Assembly (NCBI GenBank): GCA_900078375.1
Contig: FLQS01000038.1
Location: forward strand, 1-60,428
Source of the DNA: an uncultured Mycobacterium sp.
GTDB taxonomy: Bacteria; Actinomycetota; Actinomycetes; Mycobacteriales; Mycobacteriaceae
DNA length: 60,428 bases
Direction of reading: 5' to 3'
Part shown: in pieces, positions 8,714 through 17,617 of the stretch
Numbering within the stretch: the stretch's first letter is position 1
Layout of the letters: the number at the start of each line of letters is the position of its first letter
Program-made: the position numbers and the translations under genes
Notes under the pieces: generated by a model
What the model saw: the letters and a program-made list of their open reading frames with translations, nothing else
What the model was told of the DNA's origin: nothing
Databases searched by the model: none

Positions 8714-9670
8714 CTACGACACGCCGGTACCGCCGATCAGGTCCGACTCGTACACCACTCTGCTGGACGCAACCTTGAGCAGCTCTAGCTCGTCGGGGGT
8801 GTCGTAGCGCCAGTAGAACGCGTGTTTGCGCACCACATGGTGGTTCTTCGACTCCACATGCGCCTGGTCGTTCTTCTGGTACGGCCGCGAGCGAGTCTGG
8901 GCGATGTCGCGGGCCTGCAGCCAGCCCGCGACATCGTGATTGATGAACTCCGACCCGCAGTCCGAGTCGAAGATCACCAGGTCGAAGGGGAACCGCTGCT
9001 GCAGCTCAGCGATGCCCGCCAGGATCCACGTCGAGGCGTTGTTGCGGATCGAGCAGTTCTCGGTCCAGCCAATCACTAGGTCGGTCATCGTCAGCGTGCG
9101 GGCGAACTCGCCGATCAGTGTCGGGCCGCAGTGCGCCACGGTGTCGGCCTCGATCACCCCCGGGGCATCGGGCGCCTCATCGGCACAGGTACGAATGGTG
9201 ATCGAGTTCCGCAGCAGCGGTGAGGGTTTGGTCGTCGAGATACCCTTGATCCGCATCCGGTCCCGGGCCGGTTTCAAGTACCGGTCCACGGTCGCAGCGC
9301 TCATTGTCTTGAGTTCAGCGGATGCCCCCTTGGTGGCGAACGGCTTGTCAAGATCACCGGCCTCGGCCAGCAACGGCAGCCACAGATCGAGCATGACCAC
9401 CAGGTACTTGCCGCACGGCATGCCCATCAACGCCCACACGTGCTCCAGAAGTGCCCTGGCGTCGTCGCTGAAGCCCCGCGCCCGCAGCGCGCGCCCATCG
9501 ACCTGCGCGGCCGGGTCCGGCAGCTTCGGGCCGGTCAGCATCCGCCGGGCCGTGGAGCGACCCATCCCGGTCGTGGACACCACCCGATCCAAAATCTTGC
9601 CCCTGTCCGCCTTGGATGCCTTGCGGTACTGACCTCGCAGTTTGTTCGTTACCTGCCGCCTCGCAGCCAT
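8714..9670 (-). pseudogene. rve-type DDE transposase, truncated at the 3' end
   Basis: From ATG 9670 (MAARRQVTNKLRGQYRKASK) the protein has an N-terminal helix-turn-helix-like part and an integrase core. The core has VIEADTVAHCG (first Asp), FDSDCGSEFIN (second Asp) and HVESKNHHVVRK (Glu). The family-like sequence ends at …DTPDELELL near 8777. The last ~15 codons are unrelated, so the usual C-terminal ~100 residues are missing. The IS256-like element begins just beyond, which probably explains the loss. It is IS481/IS21-like in general character; I did not assign the exact family. Confidence 0.75.
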
Positions 9671-9707
9671 ATCGATCTTGCCTTCCACATCGGGCAAGCC
9701 TTCTAGA

Positions 9708-9768
9708 CCACGCGCTCAAAATAGGTGAGGCACCACCACCGGCCACGCGCTCAAAGTAGGTGAGGCAC
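9708..9768 (+). repeat. Two 26-bp direct repeats at the outer end of the rve-type IS
   Basis: The 26-mer at 9708-9733 recurs at 9743-9768 with one mismatch, 35 bp apart. The core is CGCGCTCAAARTAGGTGAGG. It lies just upstream of the transposase start, so the pair is probably the multiple transposase-binding terminal repeats of that element. The opposite end is lost. Confidence 0.7.
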
Positions 9769-9881
9769 GTCGTTGTCTTGACGGCCGGTGAGATGTAAAT
9801 TACATTCTCTACAGCGGAGGATGCATCTGTTCAGCAGAATATCGAGTCAGTGTTGATGGTCTGGTCGAGGAGTTCGGTGTG

Positions 9882-10391
9882 ATGAACGCGGTTGCGGTCG
9901 ATCGAGATACCCGTGAGGCCGTCGAGGCGTTCATGTTCCGGGAGGCGGAGCTACTCGATGGGGGGCAGTTCCGGGAATGGTTGGGTCTGCTCGACCCCGA
10001 CATCCGGTATGTGGTTCCGGTGCGCACCACCCGTGAGGATTCCGCGGGTTGGGTGGGCGCGATCGCGCACTGGAACGACGACTACACGGGTTTGGAGATG
10101 CGGGTCCTCCGGGGCGAGACGGATTTCTCGTGGGCCGAGTCACCTCGGTCGCGGACCCGGCACTTCGTGTCCAACATCCGCACGGTTGCCGGACCGGAGG
10201 CTGATGAGTTGACCGTGCGCTCGAATCTCTTGTTCTTCCGCAGCCGCGGAGATAGCGGCCGGTGGGAGTTGCTCTCGGCCGAACGCGTCGACGTGTTGCG
10301 CCGCGCCGACGATTCGCTGCGGCTCGCTCGGCGCGAGGTATTGCTCGACCACTCGACGTTGCCTATCGACAACCTGTCGGTAGTCCTGTAG
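9882..10391 (+). CDS. Ring-hydroxylating dioxygenase beta subunit
   Basis: A 169-residue SnoaL/NTF2-like beta subunit (FREAELLDGGQFREWLGLLD near the N-terminus; RSRTRHFVSNIRT in the middle). GTG 9879 immediately precedes ATG 9882 and either could start. Beta subunits are structural partners in a3b3 Rieske oxygenases. The gene is followed after 61 bp by its alpha partner. Its 3' half is the duplicated copy of 1-264. Confidence 0.88.
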   Translation: MNAVAVDRDTREAVEAFMFREAELLDGGQFREWLGLLDPDIRYVVPVRTTREDSAGWVGAIAHWNDDYTGLEMRVLRGETDFSWAESPRSRTRHFVSNIRTVAGPEADELTVRSNLLFFRSRGDSGRWELLSAERVDVLRRADDSLRLARREVLLDHSTLPIDNLSVVL

Positions 10392-10471
10392 GGCCAGCTC
10401 CGTTCACCACTTCCTTCGTGGATATCGCCGATTCCAGAAAGGGTCCAACCATATGACCACCGAAACAACCG
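10128..10471 (+). repeat. Direct repeat, copy 2 (first copy at 1-343)
   Basis: This is the intact version of the duplication: here the block runs smoothly from the beta gene into the complete alpha gene, so it is the parental arrangement. Copy 1 breaks inside the alpha gene. The 10.1 kb between the copies holds the FAD/ferredoxin/ALDH genes and the nested mobile elements. Confidence 0.95.
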
Positions 10472-11820
10472 GAACAGCTGACGCGACCGATCCCTACCTG
10501 CGGCGCGCGTTGCGGGAGGTGGCGGACGGGCTCAAGGTCGGGCGCTTACCGGCCCGCGTCGTCAGCGATCCCGCGCTACACACGATCGAGATGGAGCGGA
10601 TCTTCGGGCGCGCCTGGGTGTTTCTCGGACACGAGTCGGAGTTGGCCAAGTCCGGCGACTTCGTCGTGCGGCACATCGGGGCCGATTCGGTGATCGTTTG
10701 CCGGGACAACTCCGGCCGCATCCAGGCGCTGTCCAATTCTTGTCGCCACCGTGGTGCGCTCGTGTGCCGCGCTGAGATGGGAAACACCGCGCACTTCCAA
10801 TGCCCGTACCACGGCTGGGTGTACAGCAACACCGGAGAGCTCGTCGGCGTGCCGGCGATGAGTGAGGCCTATCCCGGCGGCTTCGACAAGTCGCAGTGGG
10901 GATTACGTCACATCCCCCATGTCGACTCGTACGCCGGATTCATCTTCGGCAGCGTCGATCCGAAGGCGCCGAGCCTGACCGACTACCTCGGCGACACGAC
11001 GTTCTACCTCGACCTCATTGCGAAGAAGACAGCGGGCGGTCTGGAGGTGATAGGGGCACCGCATCGATGGGTGATGTCAGCGAACTGGAAGACGGCCGCC
11101 GACAATTTTGTCGGCGACTCCTACCACACCCTCTTTGCTCACCGCTCGATGGTCGAGCTAGGCATGGCGCCCGGTGACCCAAACTTCGCGAGCGCACCAG
11201 CGGAGATCTCGCTGCAGAACGGCCACGGCGTCGGCGTACTCGGCTTTCCGCCCACGCTCGCCGATTTTCCCGAGTACGAGGGATACCCCGACGAAGTCGT
11301 CGACCAGATGGCGACGTCCTACCCGTCGCCGGTACACAAGGACCTGATGCGACGCTCAGCCTTTATTCACGGCACCGTGTTCCCGAATTTGTCGTTCATC
11401 AACGTGACCATCGCGCCGGACCACATGTCGCCCCCTACCCCCTTCATCACGTTCCGGGTATGGCATCCGCTCTCCCATGATCGGATGGAGATCCTCTCCT
11501 GGTTCCTGGTCGAACGCGATGCTCCGGAATGGTTGCGCGATGCGTCCCAGGCGTCCTACGTCAACAACTTCGGCCCAGGCGGGGTTTTCGAACAGGACGA
11601 CGCCGAGGCATGGAAGGCCATCACCGAATCTGTGCAGGGCCCGTTCGCCGGTGCAGGCCTGCTGAACTACGAAATGGGCATGGACTTGACTCCGCTCACC
11701 GACTGGCCAGGGCCGGGAGAGGCCCTCCCGAGCGGGTACGCCGAGCAGAATCAGCGGCGGTTTTGGGGGAGATGGCTGGAATACATGGGTCAGCCTCCCG
11801 CATTCGGCGGGCGTGCTTGA
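10453..11820 (+). CDS. Rieske ring-hydroxylating dioxygenase alpha subunit
   Basis: A 455-residue catalytic subunit. The Rieske [2Fe-2S] motif is CRHRGALVC…CPYHGW (Cys-x-His, then Cys-x2-His) at residues ~97-120. The mononuclear iron region is NWKTAADNFVGDSYHTLFAHRS (His pair, preceded by bridging Asp) at ~210-232, with a late Asp expected in the C-terminal helix. It adds dioxygen to a ring, usually giving a cis-dihydrodiol. It resembles large subunits of mycobacterial polycyclic-aromatic or hydroxylated-aromatic dioxygenases, but the substrate cannot be given. No ferredoxin reductase is visible nearby. The SDR downstream could act as a dihydrodiol dehydrogenase. Confidence 0.92.
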   Translation: MTTETTGTADATDPYLRRALREVADGLKVGRLPARVVSDPALHTIEMERIFGRAWVFLGHESELAKSGDFVVRHIGADSVIVCRDNSGRIQALSNSCRHRGALVCRAEMGNTAHFQCPYHGWVYSNTGELVGVPAMSEAYPGGFDKSQWGLRHIPHVDSYAGFIFGSVDPKAPSLTDYLGDTTFYLDLIAKKTAGGLEVIGAPHRWVMSANWKTAADNFVGDSYHTLFAHRSMVELGMAPGDPNFASAPAEISLQNGHGVGVLGFPPTLADFPEYEGYPDEVVDQMATSYPSPVHKDLMRRSAFIHGTVFPNLSFINVTIAPDHMSPPTPFITFRVWHPLSHDRMEILSWFLVERDAPEWLRDASQASYVNNFGPGGVFEQDDAEAWKAITESVQGPFAGAGLLNYEMGMDLTPLTDWPGPGEALPSGYAEQNQRRFWGRWLEYMGQPPAFGGRA

Positions 11821-11875
11821 TGAAGCTTCTGCCCAGGCTGTGCGCGAAGTGCGCCCGTTCACCGATCGGCGCCGC

Positions 11876-12667
11876 GTGAGTGCCGTGAAGGCGGGGGACC
11901 GCCGGGTCGCAATTGTCACTGCCGCCGCCGCGGGAATCGGTAAGGCGATCGCCCTGCGGTGGTGCCGCGAAGGTGGGTGCTGTGTCATGGCCGACACCGA
12001 CGGCGAGGGCCTCGATGCGGCCGTGGCCGAATTGGCCGAGTCCGGCGCGGCGGTTTGCGGCGTCGCCGGCGACGTTTGCCTCAGCGATGTTGCCAACAGT
12101 GTCGTCGAACGGGCGCTGACCGAGTTCGGGCGGCTCGACACACTGTTCAACGTCGTCGGCGGGAGCCTGGCCCGCAACGTGGAGGAGATCAGCGAGGAGC
12201 AGTGGCGCAGCCAGATCGACATGAACCTCGGCAGTGTCTTTCAGATGTCCAAACCCGTCATCCCACTCCTGCGCCAGGGTGGCGGCGGGTCGATCGTCAA
12301 CGTCGCGTCGACGGCCGGGATCCTCGCCGAGAACAGGTGCTCCGCCTACAGCGCAAGCAAAGGCGGGGTCGTGCTGCTCACGAAGAACATGGCCCTCGAC
12401 TTCGCCCGCGACAACATCCGCGTGAACGCGATCGCCCCCGGGGGCACCCGCACGCCGAGGATCGAACGGTTCCTGGCCGAGCACCCCGAACACGCCTCGA
12501 TGATGGTGGACCTCTGCGCGATGCAGCGTTTCGCAGGACCAGACGAGATCGCGGCGCCGGCTGTGTTTCTTGCCTCGCCCGAGGCGTCCTACATCACCGG
12601 TGCCGTACTGCCGGTCGACGGAGGCATGACCGCCGGCGTCACTTTCCGGGCGTTCGAGGCGGTATGA
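11876..12667 (+). CDS. Short-chain dehydrogenase/reductase (SDR)
   Basis: A classical SDR of ~263 residues. It has the cofactor glycine motif VTAAAAGIGKAIA (TGxxxGxG with T-A-A replacement), the catalytic Ser in VNVASTAGI and the YSASK active site (Tyr-x3-Lys). The C-terminus is GAVLPVDGGMTAG. The frame is open from GTG 11813, which overlaps the alpha-subunit stop; GTG 11876 gives the normal N-terminal length and is preferred, but the choice is uncertain. It probably oxidises the dihydrodiol or alcohol made by the dioxygenase. Confidence 0.88.
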   Translation: MSAVKAGDRRVAIVTAAAAGIGKAIALRWCREGGCCVMADTDGEGLDAAVAELAESGAAVCGVAGDVCLSDVANSVVERALTEFGRLDTLFNVVGGSLARNVEEISEEQWRSQIDMNLGSVFQMSKPVIPLLRQGGGGSIVNVASTAGILAENRCSAYSASKGGVVLLTKNMALDFARDNIRVNAIAPGGTRTPRIERFLAEHPEHASMMVDLCAMQRFAGPDEIAAPAVFLASPEASYITGAVLPVDGGMTAGVTFRAFEAV

Positions 12668-12724
12668 GCATGATCCCCAACCGCTGGAATCGGCACCGGA
12701 CCCACGAAAGCACCGCGGGCTGAG

Positions 12725-13750
12725 ATGGAAGCGATCGTTCTCAACGGCACCAACGACGTCGGTCTGACGTCGGTGCCAGACCCGGCGCCGCAGGACGGTG
12801 AGGTCATCATCGAAGTGGCGGCGACAGGACTGTGTGGAACTGACCTCCACGAGTATGTCGCGGGGCCCACCTTCTCGCGGCCGCCGGTGGTGCTCGGTCA
12901 CGAGGTCTCGGGCCGGATCGTGGAGGTCGGAGCGGGCGTCGACCAATCCCGCATCGGGGAGGGCGCCGCGGTGATCCCGATGGATTTCTGCGGGAGCTGC
13001 CACTACTGCCACCGGTCGCTCTACCACCTGTGCCAGCGCCCAGGATGGATCGGCTTCACCCGAAACGGAGGCCTCGCGAACTACGTCGCAGTGCCCTCTC
13101 GGCTCGCAGTCCGAGTGCCGGACGTGGTGGACCTCGAGGAGGCGGCGCTGACCGAGCCGACGGCGGTGGCGTTCCACGCGGTGCGGCGAGCGGAACTGCT
13201 CCTCGGCGAAACGGTGATGGTCCTCGGGGCCGGGGCACTCGGGCTCACCGTGATCCAGTGTGCACGCGCGGCCGGAGCTGCGCGAATCTTCGTCACGGAA
13301 CCAAGCGGCGTGCGGGCCAGCCTGGCGCGCGACCTCGGCGCCACGTTGGTGCTCGATCCGCATGACCCCGGGACCACCGCGTGCATCCTGGAGGAGACCC
13401 GCGGCGTAGGGGTGGACGTGGTCTTCCATGTGGCGGGCAGCGCGGAGGCGTTCACACAGGGCCTGGACTGCCTCCGCAAACAGGGCCGTTTCATGGAGAT
13501 GTCGTCGTGGGCCGGCGCGGCCTCGCTCGATGTCAACCGCCATCTGCTCAAGGAGATTCAGCTCCGGATGGTTTTCGGTTACGACATGTTCGACGATTTC
13601 CCGGCCGTTCTCGCCCTGATCGCCGACGGAAAACTCGCGCTCGCGCCGCAAATCACCGCTCGAGTCCCGCTGGACCGCGCCGTCAAGGAGGGATTGGGCG
13701 GGCTATTGGAGGGCCGGGAGGGTCTGGTCAAGGTGCTGGTGAAGCCGTGA
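12725..13750 (+). CDS. Zinc-dependent alcohol dehydrogenase (MDR superfamily)
   Basis: A 341-residue medium-chain dehydrogenase. The catalytic zinc ligands are seen in GLCGTDLHEY and GHE. The structural zinc cysteines are in CGSCHYCHRSLYHLC. The nucleotide-binding loop is VLGAGALGLTVIQ. It resembles butanediol/sorbitol-type dehydrogenases. The stop overlaps a possible GTG start of the next gene, so it is in an operon with the beta-propeller protein and the second Rieske system. Confidence 0.9.
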   Translation: MEAIVLNGTNDVGLTSVPDPAPQDGEVIIEVAATGLCGTDLHEYVAGPTFSRPPVVLGHEVSGRIVEVGAGVDQSRIGEGAAVIPMDFCGSCHYCHRSLYHLCQRPGWIGFTRNGGLANYVAVPSRLAVRVPDVVDLEEAALTEPTAVAFHAVRRAELLLGETVMVLGAGALGLTVIQCARAAGAARIFVTEPSGVRASLARDLGATLVLDPHDPGTTACILEETRGVGVDVVFHVAGSAEAFTQGLDCLRKQGRFMEMSSWAGAASLDVNRHLLKEIQLRMVFGYDMFDDFPAVLALIADGKLALAPQITARVPLDRAVKEGLGGLLEGREGLVKVLVKP

Positions 13751-13764
13751 GTGAGGGAGGCTTG

Positions 13765-14850
13765 ATGGTCGTCGCCGCGACAAGCCGCGGTGTATTCACC
13801 GTGTCCGGCGACGGCAAGGCCCGGGCCTGGCCCGAGTTGCCGGGGCAGGTCATGGCCATGGCTGTCCAGGACGAGCGCGTCGCCGTCGCCGTCCACAAGC
13901 ACGGCGTGTTTCTGGCCACCGCGGGCGCAGACCACTGGACTGACCTCGGCGATGGCCTCGCCCACCGCGACGTGCGCGCGCTGGCGTTCGACCCGCACAC
14001 GCCCAACGCGCTCTACGCCGGAACAGAACCAGCGCACTTGCTGCGGTGGCAAGACGGGATCTGGGCCGAGTGTGGAAACGTCCTCGGCGTACCCGAAGCG
14101 AAAAGGTGGAGCTTCCCCATCCGCCCGGGAATCGCGCACGTCCGTACCATCGCCGTGCACCCGCTAGAAGCTGACGTCGTCTACGTCGGCATTGAAGTTG
14201 GATCCCTCCTGATCACCCGGGACCGGGGACAGACGTGGGAGGAGATCGATGGCCTCGGTCACGACATCCACCGCGTGGTCCTGCACCCGGAAGCTCCCGA
14301 CCGGCTCATCGTCACCACCGGCCAGGACACCAAGCCTTACCGCGGCGGCAAGGGCATTTACCGCAGCACCGACCGCGGATCGAGCTGGGTGCAGTCCAAC
14401 AACGGACTTGGCGAGCGCAACTACACCGAAGACGCGATCGTGGTGCATCCTGCCGACCCCGACGTGGTGTTCCTCGCCGCGGCCGACGGCATCCCACCGA
14501 AGTGGGCCGCAGTGCGCCGGCTGGTGATGGGCGTGCTCAACGGCAACGTCTATTTCTTGTCGCCGTCCAAACTGCGCCGACGCCGCGGCGCCGACGTGGG
14601 ATTCTTCCGCAGCAACGACGGTGGCGCCTCCTGGGTACGGCTGGATACCGACGACGACCGCGGCCTGTTCGACATGGTCTGGGCGCTGGAGGGCGAGCTC
14701 ACTGATGGCGGCGAGCTGCTGCTGTACCACGGCACCACGGCGGGTGGGCTTTATGTGTCGGAAGACGAGGGCCACACCTGGAAGTGCCTGGCCGACGGCC
14801 TGGGCGCGATCACCCACATCGCGACTTTGAAGAAGGGAACAGCGCAGTGA
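13765..14850 (+). CDS. BNR/Asp-box repeat (sialidase/VPS10-like beta-propeller) protein
   Basis: A ~361-residue protein with repeated Asp-box motifs of the S-x-D-x-G-x-x-W type: TRDRGQTWEEI, STDRGSSWVQ, SNDGGASWVR and SEDEGHTWKC. This indicates a six- or seven-bladed propeller. ATG 13765 has GGGAGG just upstream; GTG 13747, overlapping the previous stop, is the alternative. There is no signal peptide, so it is cytoplasmic. Such proteins sit in several actinobacterial catabolic clusters, but the role is unclear; a lactonase-like or scaffold function is possible. The stop overlaps the next start (GTGA). Confidence 0.75.
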   Translation: MVVAATSRGVFTVSGDGKARAWPELPGQVMAMAVQDERVAVAVHKHGVFLATAGADHWTDLGDGLAHRDVRALAFDPHTPNALYAGTEPAHLLRWQDGIWAECGNVLGVPEAKRWSFPIRPGIAHVRTIAVHPLEADVVYVGIEVGSLLITRDRGQTWEEIDGLGHDIHRVVLHPEAPDRLIVTTGQDTKPYRGGKGIYRSTDRGSSWVQSNNGLGERNYTEDAIVVHPADPDVVFLAAADGIPPKWAAVRRLVMGVLNGNVYFLSPSKLRRRRGADVGFFRSNDGGASWVRLDTDDDRGLFDMVWALEGELTDGGELLLYHGTTAGGLYVSEDEGHTWKCLADGLGAITHIATLKKGTAQ

Positions 14851-16028
14851 AGCGTGGACCGACGCTGGAGTTCGACCACATACAGCCGGCGATCCGGAAA
14901 CGGTTCACCTCTGCCGCGGACATCCCCAAGGAGGTGTTCAGCGACCCCGACGTCTACCGGGAAGAGCTCACCCGCATCTTCTATGGCCCCTACTGGCATC
15001 CGATCGCGCACCGGGCCGAGCTGGCCGAGCGCAACGCCTTCCGGACGAGATGGCTGGCCGACGTGCCGCTGCTGATGGTGCGGGACGGCGATGACCGCAT
15101 CCGCGTGTTCGTCAACTCCTGCGCGCATCGGGGAACGCTGCTGGAACAGCGCCGGTGCGGGGTGGCGCAGCGATTCGAGTGTCCGTATCACCGGTGGCTC
15201 TTCAACAATGACGGCCGGTTCGCCGGTGCGCCCCGCCGCATGCAGTTTCGCCCGGACTTTCGCGAGGAGGACTACGGCCTGCGGGAGCTGCACGCAGTCG
15301 AGGCGTGGGGTTTGATCTTCGTCAGCATGGCTGAGCAGCCGCCGCCGTTCGACGATTTCCTCGGCGATAGCGCTGGTCCGCTGCGCGACTGCATGCTCGA
15401 TGACGGGGACTTGACGCTGCTGGGTTACCAGACTGTGGTGTTTCAGAGTAATTGGAAAACCTACATCGACAACGATCCATACCATGCGCCGCTACTGCAC
15501 AGCGCGTTCAAACTGCTCAACTGGCAGGGCGGCAACGGCAACATCTTGGTCAGCAAGCCCTATGGGCACATGTCGATTCTGTACGATTCGCAACCCTACG
15601 TGGACAACGGTTTCCTGGCTGACCCGAGTGTGGTCACGCGGATGGGGGATGACAGCCGAGCCCGCGTGATTGCGTTACGGCCGGTTACCGGGATCGTGCG
15701 GCACGTCGACACGATCAACGTCCGGTACGCCCGCCCGCTGGGGGTTGATCGAACCGAGGTGCGCTACACGTTCTTCGGCCACGCCAGCGACAGCGAGGAC
15801 TACGCGCGCCACCGAGTCCGCCAGTCGTCAAACCTGCTGGGGCCGAGCGGCTTCATCAGTATCGAGGACGCCGCCGTCTACAACCGCGTGCAGGCGACCG
15901 CGCGTGACGGCGGCTATCAGCGCTTTGTCGCCGGCGTCGGCCGACCATTGTCGGCGTCGTCGCAGAACGACGAGGTCGCCAATACCGGCTGGTGGGCGCA
16001 CTACCAGGAGGTGATGGAGTTTTGTTGA
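14847..16028 (+). CDS. Second Rieske dioxygenase alpha subunit
   Basis: A 393-residue catalytic subunit starting at GTG 14847, which overlaps the upstream TGA. The Rieske motif is CAHRGTLLE…CPYHRW (residues ~92-116); Arg replaces the usual Gly after the last ligand His. The mononuclear iron ligands are in NWKTYIDNDPYHAPLLHSAF. It is only distantly related to the alpha subunit at 10453 and is shorter, so it is not a duplicate but a second oxygenase for another step. Its beta subunit follows directly. Confidence 0.9.
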   Translation: MKRGPTLEFDHIQPAIRKRFTSAADIPKEVFSDPDVYREELTRIFYGPYWHPIAHRAELAERNAFRTRWLADVPLLMVRDGDDRIRVFVNSCAHRGTLLEQRRCGVAQRFECPYHRWLFNNDGRFAGAPRRMQFRPDFREEDYGLRELHAVEAWGLIFVSMAEQPPPFDDFLGDSAGPLRDCMLDDGDLTLLGYQTVVFQSNWKTYIDNDPYHAPLLHSAFKLLNWQGGNGNILVSKPYGHMSILYDSQPYVDNGFLADPSVVTRMGDDSRARVIALRPVTGIVRHVDTINVRYARPLGVDRTEVRYTFFGHASDSEDYARHRVRQSSNLLGPSGFISIEDAAVYNRVQATARDGGYQRFVAGVGRPLSASSQNDEVANTGWWAHYQEVMEFC

Positions 16029-16519
16029 CATCGAGCGTCGAAGATCGGCGGGCACGTGCCGCGTACCTGGTGGACGAACTGCTGGGAGCCTACGCCCGCG
16101 CAGTCGACGATCAAGACTTCACCGCGTGGCTTGCCCTGTTCGCGTCGGAATGTGCCTACGAGGTGCGCGCGATGGAGAACGTCCGTGAGGGGCTGCCGCT
16201 GGCGTACATGATGGACGATTGCCGAGAACGGCTGGCCGACCGCGTGAAGATGATCCAGGAGGTCTGGGCGGGCACGGTTGAACCCTACGACACCCGCCAC
16301 TTTCAGCAGCGTACGGCGATGCGTGAGCTCGGCGAAGACCGCTGGGAGGTACGGTCCAACGTCCTCGTCACCTACACCGGCGCCTCCGGCGAGCCGGGGA
16401 TTCTGGTCAGCGGCTACAGCGAAGACGTCGTCGTCTTCGACGGTGAAACCGCGCTGTTTCAGCAGAAATTCGTGGTGGTGGACAACACTCCGCCGCGCTA
16501 TCTCGTGTACCCCGTTTGA
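16022..16519 (+). CDS. Second dioxygenase beta subunit
   Basis: About 165 residues, SnoaL-like (DELLGAYARAVDDQDFTAWL; DTRHFQQRTAMREL). A very strong ribosome-binding site (AGGAGGTGATGG, 16005-16016) lies inside the end of the alpha gene, and the likely start is TTG 16022 or 16025, the latter overlapping the alpha stop as TTGA. This gives tight one-to-one synthesis with the alpha subunit. Confidence 0.85.
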   Translation: MLTSSVEDRRARAAYLVDELLGAYARAVDDQDFTAWLALFASECAYEVRAMENVREGLPLAYMMDDCRERLADRVKMIQEVWAGTVEPYDTRHFQQRTAMRELGEDRWEVRSNVLVTYTGASGEPGILVSGYSEDVVVFDGETALFQQKFVVVDNTPPRYLVYPV

Positions 16520-16547
16520 CTCGTCGACCGAAGGAGTGGATTCGATA

Positions 16548-16946
16548 ATGACTGCCGTTGCGTTGATGTCGCCCGAGTGGGCACGCGCGTACCGCGACCT
16601 GTGGAACGACTCGGCCGAGATCCGGCAGGGTGCCAAAGAATTGAGCATGCTGATCGAATGGCGAGTACAGGACGCCAACGACCAGGTCTCACAGTTGGAG
16701 ATCACCGATGGTGAGGCCGTCTACGGCGGGGTGCAGATCGAAGGGCGAAAGCCTGGCTTCGTTCTGACTGCAACCGCGAGCGTCTGGCACCGGGTCGCGG
16801 ATGGCGAGCTCGGCGTAGCGAACGCCATCGCGACGCGCAAGATCAAGTTCGTGGGCCCGGTCAAGGTGGCGATGGCGAACATGGCGGTGCTCGGCGCCGG
16901 ACTCCGCCTCCTAGGTCAGGTCGACGGACTCGTCTGGGGAGACTGA
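16548..16946 (+). CDS. SCP2-like sterol/lipid-binding domain protein
   Basis: A 132-residue protein starting at ATG 16548, with GAAGGAG 14 bases upstream. The core LEITDGEAVYGGVQIEGRKP followed by FVLTATASVWHRVADGE and MANMAVLGAGLRLLGQVDGL is typical of the SCP2 sterol-transfer fold, which carries a hydrophobic ligand. It may bind or present a poorly soluble substrate for the Rieske system. It is two bases from the next gene. Confidence 0.7.
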   Translation: MTAVALMSPEWARAYRDLWNDSAEIRQGAKELSMLIEWRVQDANDQVSQLEITDGEAVYGGVQIEGRKPGFVLTATASVWHRVADGELGVANAIATRKIKFVGPVKVAMANMAVLGAGLRLLGQVDGLVWGD

Positions 16947-16948
16947 AC

Positions 16949-17467
16949 ATGGCAGCTGTTTCACGGTGGCAGTGCGACCGGGCGGCGGGCGCGTCCGGGG
17001 CCATTCAGTTTCACGGGGTGATTACGGATGAAGATGGTCGACCAGTTCCTAACGTCCTGATCGAGACCTGGCATTCCGCGGGGGACGACGACAACGCGGC
17101 GACGAAGATCGGACGGCCGCGGTGCGACGGCCGGAACTACACCCTCCCGAAGAGCGTCATCACCGACCAACAGGGTCGTTACAGCATGAGAATGGTGCCG
17201 CCTCGAGCACCCGAGCACGGGGCAGCGCCGTTCATTGCGGTGTCGGTGCATGCTCGCGGGCTTCTCGATCGGCTGATCACCCGCGCCTACCTTCCAGGGT
17301 GCCATCTCGCCAAGGACTCCCTGCTGCGCCGCCTGCCCGCTGAGCGGCGGCAAGCCCTGATTGCCACCCGCGACGACATCGGACTTCGTTTCGACATCAC
17401 GCTGCGGCCAGCAATTTACGTGACGGCTGAAATCTCTGATGAGCCGCTCCCGGAAGCAGCGAAATGA
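16949..17467 (+). CDS. Intradiol dioxygenase-like protein (PcaG/alpha-type fold)
   Basis: A 172-residue protein resembling the alpha subunit of protocatechuate 3,4-dioxygenase: GVITDEDGRPVPNVLIETWH, then APFIAVSVHARGLLDRLITR and LRFDITL. Active intradiol enzymes bind iron with two Tyr and two His; the HxH pair is absent here (SVHARG at that place), as in the non-catalytic PcaG subunit, and there is no PcaH gene next to it. Either a partner is encoded elsewhere or the protein has another role. Confidence 0.65.
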   Translation: MAAVSRWQCDRAAGASGAIQFHGVITDEDGRPVPNVLIETWHSAGDDDNAATKIGRPRCDGRNYTLPKSVITDQQGRYSMRMVPPRAPEHGAAPFIAVSVHARGLLDRLITRAYLPGCHLAKDSLLRRLPAERRQALIATRDDIGLRFDITLRPAIYVTAEISDEPLPEAAK

Positions 17468-17617
17468 CCGTTTGGGGGTCCCGTTGATCGGGCGATGCGG
17501 TCTCGCCGTACCTGCTGTCACGGACGCATTCTGGCGGTGCTGTTGGCGTCGGAGTGGCCGCGGCGACGCCGACTCCGGTCCCGGAGTCGCACCTCAGCAA
17601 GGTAATGGGGGCTTCGA

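Noticed and set aside
11356..13651. Long - strand frames opposite the SDR and alcohol dehydrogenase genes
   Set aside because: They are shadows of strongly supported + strand genes, with no motif or start site.
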